Shown here one piece after another: positions 57,354-64,000 of a stretch of DNA of 64,000 nt. How positions within the stretch are numbered: the first letter of the stretch is position 1; every line of letters begins with the position of its first letter. The translations under genes and the position numbers were made by a program. The notes beneath the pieces were generated by a model. It was not told the origin of the DNA. It searched no databases and was given only the letters and a program-made list of their open reading frames with translations. Origin of the DNA: Paraphysoderma sedebokerense (Eukaryota; Blastocladiomycota; Physodermatomycetes; Physodermatales; Physodermataceae). The DNA lies in contig JAHLJZ010000011.1 in NCBI GenBank assembly GCA_025602915.1, forward strand, positions 434,001-498,000, given 5' to 3'.

Positions 57354-60300
57354 CTACGGCACCCTCACTTTCTTCCCCATCAGAACGGTTTCCTGAATTG
57401 GTGGCAAAATACAATCAGCTCATGCCAATTTACCCTCTACAAACGAAATAACGAACATACCTCACTACTACTTCGTTTCCCCAGTCCTAAATACCGCTGT
57501 TGTTCCTCAAATTGTCCCACTGGGTTGGGTGGAACCTCGTGTTTGATGATCGGAGTCGGCAATTGCATTTGAGACTGGGTATAGGTGTCTACCATTTCTG
57601 ACTTCAACTTCCGCGAGGGAGAAGAGCCAATAGGGGATGGTGATTTTGATTTTGGCCGAGATTTCGATATATTGGAAAGGTTAACCTGATTTTCACATCG
57701 ATAGAGGTAAGATTGAGTTGAATAAATCAAACACATCTACGCGCACTCAAACAAGAAACTTACCATATCGCCTCCGTCAGAACAACTGGCATGAACCCAC
57801 CAGTCGCCGTCGGTTCCGTATTTATCGACTTCATTACCATCGCCTTTAACTGCATTCTTCATCATCCACTCTTCTTCGTCCTCATCCCAGACGACTTCAA
57901 AGCCTTCATTGCATACAACACATTTCAATTTGGCATTATTCGCTGGCGCAATACACCTCATTTCATCATACCGCTTTTGATCTTTTTCTTCTTTCCCCTT
58001 TAACTTCGACTTCTCTCGACTAGCTGAATTACTACCGCCATCACCTTGTTCGTCAAACAATCCTTGGTTTTCCCCATCCATATTAAAAAAGACAGGTCCG
58101 CCTTCCTCTTTCCCATTCAATTTGGACCCACCTCCGGTAACATCACCTCCAATCCATTCTTTCAAACTGGGATACCAAATTCTGCTAGCAAGTCGTTTAA
58201 CACTCTCTTTTTGTTTTCGGTTGAGACGAAAATGAAAATCCATGTGGGATGATATCTTTTCGGATTGTGATAGCGATGAAGCAGACGATGAAGGTGGAAC
58301 TCTTGGAAATCGTATGCCGCATTGTTTGCACTTGGTGGAAAGCGGATTATAGATAAGCGTTATGGCATGGGGGATACGGCTGAGTTCATAGAATTTGTTC
58401 AAGTTAGAATGAGACATAATCGCAGAAAAAATGAAAGAGGTGACCCATGAAGAGAGTCTTGTCAATGAGATCACATACCGACTAATATCATCTTCTCTTA
58501 AATACACCTTCCCTAAATCCCTTGCCTTTTCAACTCGACCTGTCCCGATCGCTTTGGAATGTAATTGACTGGTAATTCTGCTACTCCGCGAACTCGTGTC
58601 TGTCGATTTTAAATTGGTCGGCGCAGCATTTGCGGCTGATGTCGATGTTGTTCCAATGGTAGACGTCATTTGCTGGGGTGTTGAAATAGAAGGTGTAGAT
58701 GAAGGTGCGCTGACGGACGATGGCATCAAAAATGAGAGCTGTTGACGGATTTGAGAGAGTTGTTGTGCTTGTAATGAACCGGAAGAAACCAGATTTAACA
58801 GCTATGGTTATGATGACGACAATACAGCATTAATACAGAACTAATTGGCGGGAAGAAGAGGAGGTTGAATAGAGAACGTGTCACCAAAGAAGCAAGAACA
58901 TACCTGAGTTAATGCTCCAATTTGACTTAGATTATTTGTATCACCAGGATTTAGCAGTTGGTGCTGCTGTTTTTGGAAAATCAAATTCTGTATGTCTGCT
59001 AATAGTAGCTGTGATTCAGAAAGTTGCGGCTGTGACGAAAAAGATAGAGAAGAAAGAAGTGTTGTTGAAGGTTGATAAGTATGAGTAGGGTAAGTTGCAG
59101 AATACGCCGTCAATGGAATAGAGGATTGGTTCTAAGAAATGACAAAATTTAGACACATCACTAGACTAAGCATGAGATTGTAGTCAACGCACCACTATAG
59201 AAGTAGAATGGGGATTTGTGGAGAGCGGCATCTGACTCAAACTGGAATTTGCTAACAATGGAGAAACTGTACGGGTGTTTGAAACACCATTTACGACACC
59301 GACAGAAGCCTGAGTTGAATTACTGCCTTTCACCAGCCTCTCCATTTCTTCGATGGAAGTCAGTGGAAAAAAGGAGCCTTTATGCTGAAACGGCTTTCCA
59401 TCTGCCCCCATCACAGGAGGGGGAACTTTCCATGTTTGAAGTACCCTTTCCATTGATTTTTTCGCTGATGATTCAGTGACAGAAGTGTACGCAGATCTAA
59501 AAAGTGTAGTAATGACATGGGAGAACAGGGAGATATAGGGGTGGCCAACGTTTTTGAGGATGGAATCGACAAGGTATATCATAGGAAGCTTGACGGATGC
59601 AGGACACTGAATAGTCAAAACATACGGGTGCGTGTAATAAGTAAAATCCGATAACAAAGACAGTCAGTAAGTGCAACCGTATTATCATCTATATTCATGA
59701 TAAGGGAGTTCAAAAATTATCAAATGAAACTCTGAGGTTGCAACGTTGCAAGCAGCTGAAATGACAACATGGAGATGAATTTTCGCTTTTATGACTCAAT
59801 GAGAGTCGGGGTAACAGTTCATCGCAGGAAAGCAAATATTCCTCGCGGTTCGACAAATTCAATTTTGTGCTCTTCATACTATGAACTCCATCAACTACTT
59901 GATCAATAACTAAATCTAAAACATCGAATTACGACCATCGCAATAGGAACGCAAGTAAACCGAAAAATCAGAGTATCACAAACATAAGGTAAAAGCAGGA
60001 ACATAAGAGTGGTAATATAGCGGACAAATCAACAACGATGACAGGGTTAGTGAATATGCTCTTATCAATGTCAACAATATATTTCTGAACTCTTACCTTC
60101 AACTCCTCGGTGCTTTCTCACCTCCATTATATGGTCCAATGGCGTATCCTTTCATCTCCACGTTGCAAACCAAGCAAGCAATTTGGAACTCATAAGACGT
60201 CATGGAAGAGTGAAAATGTCAACTTACAGATTCCAACCGCTCCTTTATAGCGTCAACGATAGGTTGAGCAGACTTTGAATTCTCATGCGCTATGATTGTC

Positions 60301-60398
60301 AAATGGGTAATAAGAGGTTTCGAGGCATCCTTTAGGTCCATCAATGAATTTAGGTAATCTTGCTTCACAAGAGAGTAAGAAGGATTGTGAGCTGGCAT
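57354..60398 (-). CDS. PCF11: Pcf11, mRNA 3'-end cleavage and termination factor
   Basis: Pcf11 binds the RNA polymerase II C-terminal domain and bridges it to the cleavage machinery. The start at 60398 gives MPAHNPSYSLVKQDYLNSLM, opening the CID: DASKPLITHLTIIAHENSKS, AIKERLES, then after a long intron (about 59607-60228) CPASVKLPMIYLVDSILKNV and YISLFSHVITTLFRSAY. A long Ser/Gln/Pro-rich middle follows. The C-terminal half holds two zinc fingers around CKQCGIRFP...HMDFHF and CVVCNEGFEVVWDEDEEEW...HASC, with RLASRIWYPSLKEWIGG between them. The last exon after KRSSSE reads ETVLMGKKVRVP and stops at 57354. The two-finger arrangement with the tryptophan-rich clamp is diagnostic. The roughly 620-base intron is ten times the usual length here. 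Confidence 0.85.
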
Positions 60399-61042
60399 AG
60401 CGAGAGATTTCTTTTCTGCCGTTGAAAAGTAGGTATGCTCTTTGTACGAAAATGAGTTGAGATATCTGCGAGTAAACCGGATGAAAATGAGCAGATTTAG
60501 TAGAACACTCAAACGAATGTCAAGACCGGAATGTCGGATGAAGAACGGATGACTCTATTGACCAGACTTGGGGAAACCTTGACAGACTTGGAAACGAAGG
60601 AAGACAAAACTAGTCAAGTGGAAAGTATCCGAGATTGAAAAGGTGACAACAACGGATTTAGAGTTGAAGTCGTAGCCAACTGTTATCAATACAACAATAA
60701 CGACAAAGTTAGTGCCGAATAAATTGATGACCTAGAAATGTCACAGTCTGAGGGTTTAAGGCTATTGGCACTTGGTTGCGGACGAAGTGCTAACAAGCGG
60801 AGTTTGGGGGAACCTGGAAATGGATTGAATTCGCTATGTGGGGAAAGAATAGGGGAAAACAAATAGAGAAACCCGAAATGTATATATTGTATCTTGAATA
60901 TACCAAATACCAAATCCTTCTTGTTCTCTGCTTTCTTCAATTTGTCCTCTTTTGGATGTTCCTTGTCTGCTGAATTGAACGGAGAGGAATCGAGGGAAAA
61001 GTCCGCAGGTTTGGCTCACGTGACTGCACGTGATTTGTGTCA
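60399..61042. other. Pcf11 promoter region with paired CACGTGA sites
   Basis: No gene is supported. Two CACGTGA sites lie ten bases apart near its right end. Confidence 0.5.
61017..61033 (+). promoter_or_regulatory. Double CACGTGA element
   Basis: CACGTGACTGCACGTGA: two copies ten bases apart, that is one helical turn, between the PTAR1 stop codon and the Pcf11 upstream region. Spacing by one turn suggests cooperative binding on one face of the DNA; this is inference. Confidence 0.45.
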
Positions 61043-62838
61043 TTACAGCATTTTATTCAACCAACTGACAAAGTCATTTTTCCTTTGGACGCACATCTTG
61101 CTTTCCTCCTCTCCGTACAGATTCTCTTGGTTTACATCAACAGTAGTGCCATAGCGTATCACCTCCATTATACCACCGACAGTTTCTTCATCAAGCACAT
61201 GCTGTAACACTTGTCTGACACGTCTTTCAACAGACAATTCGGGTTTAGGAAGTCTGGCACACGATCCACCCACGAGGAGAGTCAGAAAAGACTTCAAATA
61301 GCTCCAAGGTGCCTCAAAATGAGAATATGATTTAATGATGGCGAATATACTCGTGAATTCGTCTCTAAGAATCAGCGTATTTGATTCAGTTTTGAAACTT
61401 GGAGCAATCGACCCGCTGACATTTGCCAAGTGCGAAGCATGAGAGTTTGTGGGAAGGGATCTAGATTCAAAAGTCGCATCTCGGTTAACTGTCAGCAGTA
61501 ATATGTGTAATCGATATGAGAAAGCCGAGTAATTTGATGGGTTTCGACTTGTGTATTCGTGTAGAGTATTTCTCTCTTCATTCAGCATCTACGTGTAATA
61601 AAACCAGTCAGTTATGGACCGATATCCAAACGATACGGCAAACAAAATGAATAGCAATTCATAAGAAAAGGGCAATGAATGAGAAAGAAATAGAGGCAGC
61701 ATACTTGATTGAAAAAATCTGAGGAATCAACAGATCTGCTCATCAGCTTTAACAGGCGAATTTTGTACAACCAAACGTAGTAGTTTCTGCCGTCCCGTAA
61801 TAGTATGCTCTTCAAAAAATCACTTTCATTCTGGTACAACTCACGGCATCTGGTAGGTTGATGCACACTTGTTTTTAAATCAAGGAATTGTTGAACGACT
61901 CTAAAACTGCCGGTCGTAATGAGTTAGAGTATAATATTGCTTGTAATCAAACAGATTGAACTCGATTATGTTGCAAACACCATTTATACTTACCGATGCC
62001 ACCACAAGCCTGAACTTTTGTACCATTTTGACAATAAAAGTTTATTAAATTTCAGCTCGGACGGCAAAGTTAACTCATTCTTCGCCAATAATTCTCTTCT
62101 GAATTGACATAACGGAGGCAAACATGAAATCTGTGATGAGATGGATTAATGTACCAGAAATATTTGCAAGAAAAGAATTTTACCTTATGTTTAAACAAGT
62201 ATAATGATCACCGATCAACAAAGTGATGCATTTCGTTAATGTGTCCATATCGACGGTAATTTCAGCGCCGCTCATATCAATCTTATCCAACGAATCATGT
62301 TTTACTACTCGAGCACATGAGTTGTTTCTAAGAATCTTAAGTCGCTGAAGGAAAGCACTCAATAGAATGGGGATGGTCCAAATCGGAATGCCCAACTTTG
62401 TCCCATCGTGAACAGAGAAAACATCAACGGATGGTATTTGCGTTAGAGGTTCCGATTTCGGTGCTGTCGAAGAAGAAGTGTTCTTTTCAGAGTTGTCAGA
62501 CGAAGATAACAATATAGGAAAAGGAGGCTTCAGCGGTGGAATAAAACCGACTTCGTCGCTGCGGAGAGTGTCATCGATATTTGACGTAATAGATAACAAA
62601 AGAACTATGTATCAGACATTGTAGGCACTGTACATAACATGAAATAAAATCAATGCCAAATTGAGAAATCAATCATTGAATTGGATAGTTTAAGAATGTG
62701 AATACTGCGCATTCGAAGTTCAGCAAATAGGTCCTTTTCGTGCTTCTCTAAACCAACATACATTTCTTGCAAACGGTGCTGCACAAGGTCAACGAACGAT
62801 AAAGTTAATCTTTGACGATAGCAATAATAATCGTTCAT
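61043..62838 (-). CDS. PTAR1: Protein prenyltransferase alpha-subunit repeat protein, PTAR1-like
   Basis: In animals PTAR1 pairs with the Rab geranylgeranyltransferase beta subunit to form GGTase III, which modifies Ykt6. Here the PPTA-type repeats read RELYQNESDFLKSILLRDGR with NYYVWLYKIRLLKLM, then TSRNPSNYSAFSYRLHILL, and FEAPWSYLKSFLTLLVGG. An upstream part includes DDTLRSDEVGFIPPL, LGIPIWTIPILLSAFLQRLK, CITLLIGDHYTCLNIR and LLSKWYKSSGLWWHRR. The start at 62838 (MNDYYCYRQRLTLSFVDLVQ) joins through a GTATGT donor within LQEI and an acceptor at about 62612 to LLLSITSNIDDTLR. The C-terminus ends NDFVSWLNKML. About six introns. The family call is good; the N-terminal exon is less sure. Confidence 0.75.
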
Positions 62839-62845
62839 GGGTAGT

Positions 62846-63061
62846 TTAGTTTATGTGGGATATATTGAGGTATGTAGGCAACGATGGATCTCTGTGTTCA
62901 AAGTATGAGGTCGGATTTCTCCTCTTCTCCGCGCTATTTTGTTCACTTACAATTAGCGACGATAGAACAACTGACAACGCCAGAGCCATTAAAGCCATTT
63001 TAAAAGTAAATGAGTTTTGATTATTTCTATTTTCTTTCGCACCACTTATCTGCAAATTCAT
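62846..63061 (-). CDS. Possible small membrane or secreted protein
   Basis: A 71-residue ORF with a polar start (MNLQISGAKENRNNQNSFTF) and a hydrophobic helix (MALMALALSVVLSSLI). It ends only seven bases before the PTAR1 start codon, so it could equally be an upstream ORF or part of the PTAR1 leader. A GTAAGT within it could be a splice donor. No homologue is recognised. Confidence 0.2.
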   Translation of the reverse strand: MNLQISGAKENRNNQNSFTFKMALMALALSVVLSSLIVSEQNSAEKRRNPTSYFEHRDPSLPTYLNISHIN

Positions 63062-64000
63062 CAGATCTGCTGATCAGTTGGCGCAATTGTCGTCGACAAA
63101 TCAAGTGATGTTATTCATCATATCTCTAATGTTTACCGTGGCGCTTATTGTACTCATTCTAATCTCAATATCGAATTGGTTTCTTACATGTAGGCAGTGG
63201 GTTAATTTCTCCATTTTGATCTCAACTTCTGCATAAACATGCGTTAAAACTTTGTTGTACTGCAGAAAAGTCTGTATGTGTTACGGTACGCTAGTTGGAA
63301 GATGACTAAGATGTCGCAGCCGAATACACATCTGCATTGAATATAGTACATCGTTGTATTATCGTTGTATTCAATTTGTTTAATCATGCAAGCTTACTCG
63401 GTAATTTCCTTATGAGAAGCATGTGGACTCCCATTCAGCAATTCTATAAATTGAGCGAAAACCAACCCGAGAATGTCAATACCACTTTAAATGTATGGTT
63501 CCATGGATCTAAATCTTAATCTAAACTTGAACCCCGCGCAACAAAAGGAAGCTGTATGCGACCAAGTCTAATAGTATTGTCGACAAAAATATATGTCTGT
63601 GAATATAACAAGAATAATTAGTTTCATACTGCAAATACAGATTTGTATCTGATACAGGGCCCGAGTGTTTGCAAAATGTATTTAGCAGGCATGGCATGTT
63701 CCCGAGTCCCGACGGCCGGCGCGCCTGGCTCAGTAAGGGCGAGGGGAGAATATAGTGGATTCGTCTGGATTACTTCTGGATTCGTATTGCTAAATAATGG
63801 TCTGTTCCGACCATCAAGAATATCAAGAGTGCCAGGTATTTTCCGGATTTATTAAATGTCCTCTATTGAATGTTCATTGAAATATGCCAATGATTTCGGT
63901 TTGCTCCAACTCTCTAACCCGAAATTTGAATCCTTATCATTGCATTTATGTTGTTTCTTCACCAGCATATCAATTGTTCGTTACTTGAAGTCTACTTCTC
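63062..64000. other. Right-edge intergenic region
   Basis: About 0.9 kb with no supported gene. A short GC-rich patch lies at about 63705-63745. Small ORFs here show no family signal. Confidence 0.5.

Overview
This window reads as nuclear DNA of a fungus, probably an early-diverging, intron-rich lineage. The evidence is a moderately AT-rich base composition, single-copy eukaryotic genes cut by many 40-120 base GT-AG introns, a fungal-type mitochondrial ribosomal protein L31, GPI-anchored chitin-deacetylase-like proteins with Kex2-type KR sites, a full TOR kinase, Ndc80 and RNA polymerase I subunit A49. I cannot name the genus. I see no retroelement, transposase, integrated virus or CRISPR array.

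Layout. 0-8 kb: an ER Hsp70 of the Lhs1/GRP170 type, a damaged tRNA-Ala, and a small secreted repeat protein (called GIL1 here). 8-17.5 kb: the TOR kinase, from a short N-terminus to the FATC end. 17.8-19.5 kb: two short genes on the minus strand (GIL2, GIL3) that share the GIL1 module. 20-24.6 kb: RNA polymerase I subunit A49 and a serine/threonine kinase. 25-32 kb: mostly intergenic, with two tandem NodB-fold proteins that have lost metal-binding residues, and a tRNA-Met. 32-40 kb: a GT64 glycosyltransferase with an in-frame TGA, coatomer delta, and two intronless seven-helix membrane proteins in tandem. 40-46 kb: mitochondrial L31, phosphoglycerate kinase and the DEAH helicase Prp43. 46-64 kb: a run of minus-strand housekeeping genes, namely long-form tRNase Z, Ndc80, peptidyl-tRNA hydrolase, a saccharopine-dehydrogenase-like oxidoreductase, Pcf11 and a PTAR1-like prenyltransferase alpha subunit.

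The housekeeping genes do not form one pathway, but several cover secretion (Lhs1, coatomer delta, PTAR1) and RNA processing (tRNase Z, Prp43, Pcf11). A CACGTGA element recurs upstream of several of them.

The most novel items are (1) the GIL family, a module of paired short Gly/Ala/Ile-rich helices found in one secreted, probably Kex2-cleaved protein and two short leaderless proteins on the other side of TOR; (2) the pair of apparently inactive NodB-like proteins; and (3) the tandem intronless seven-helix family.
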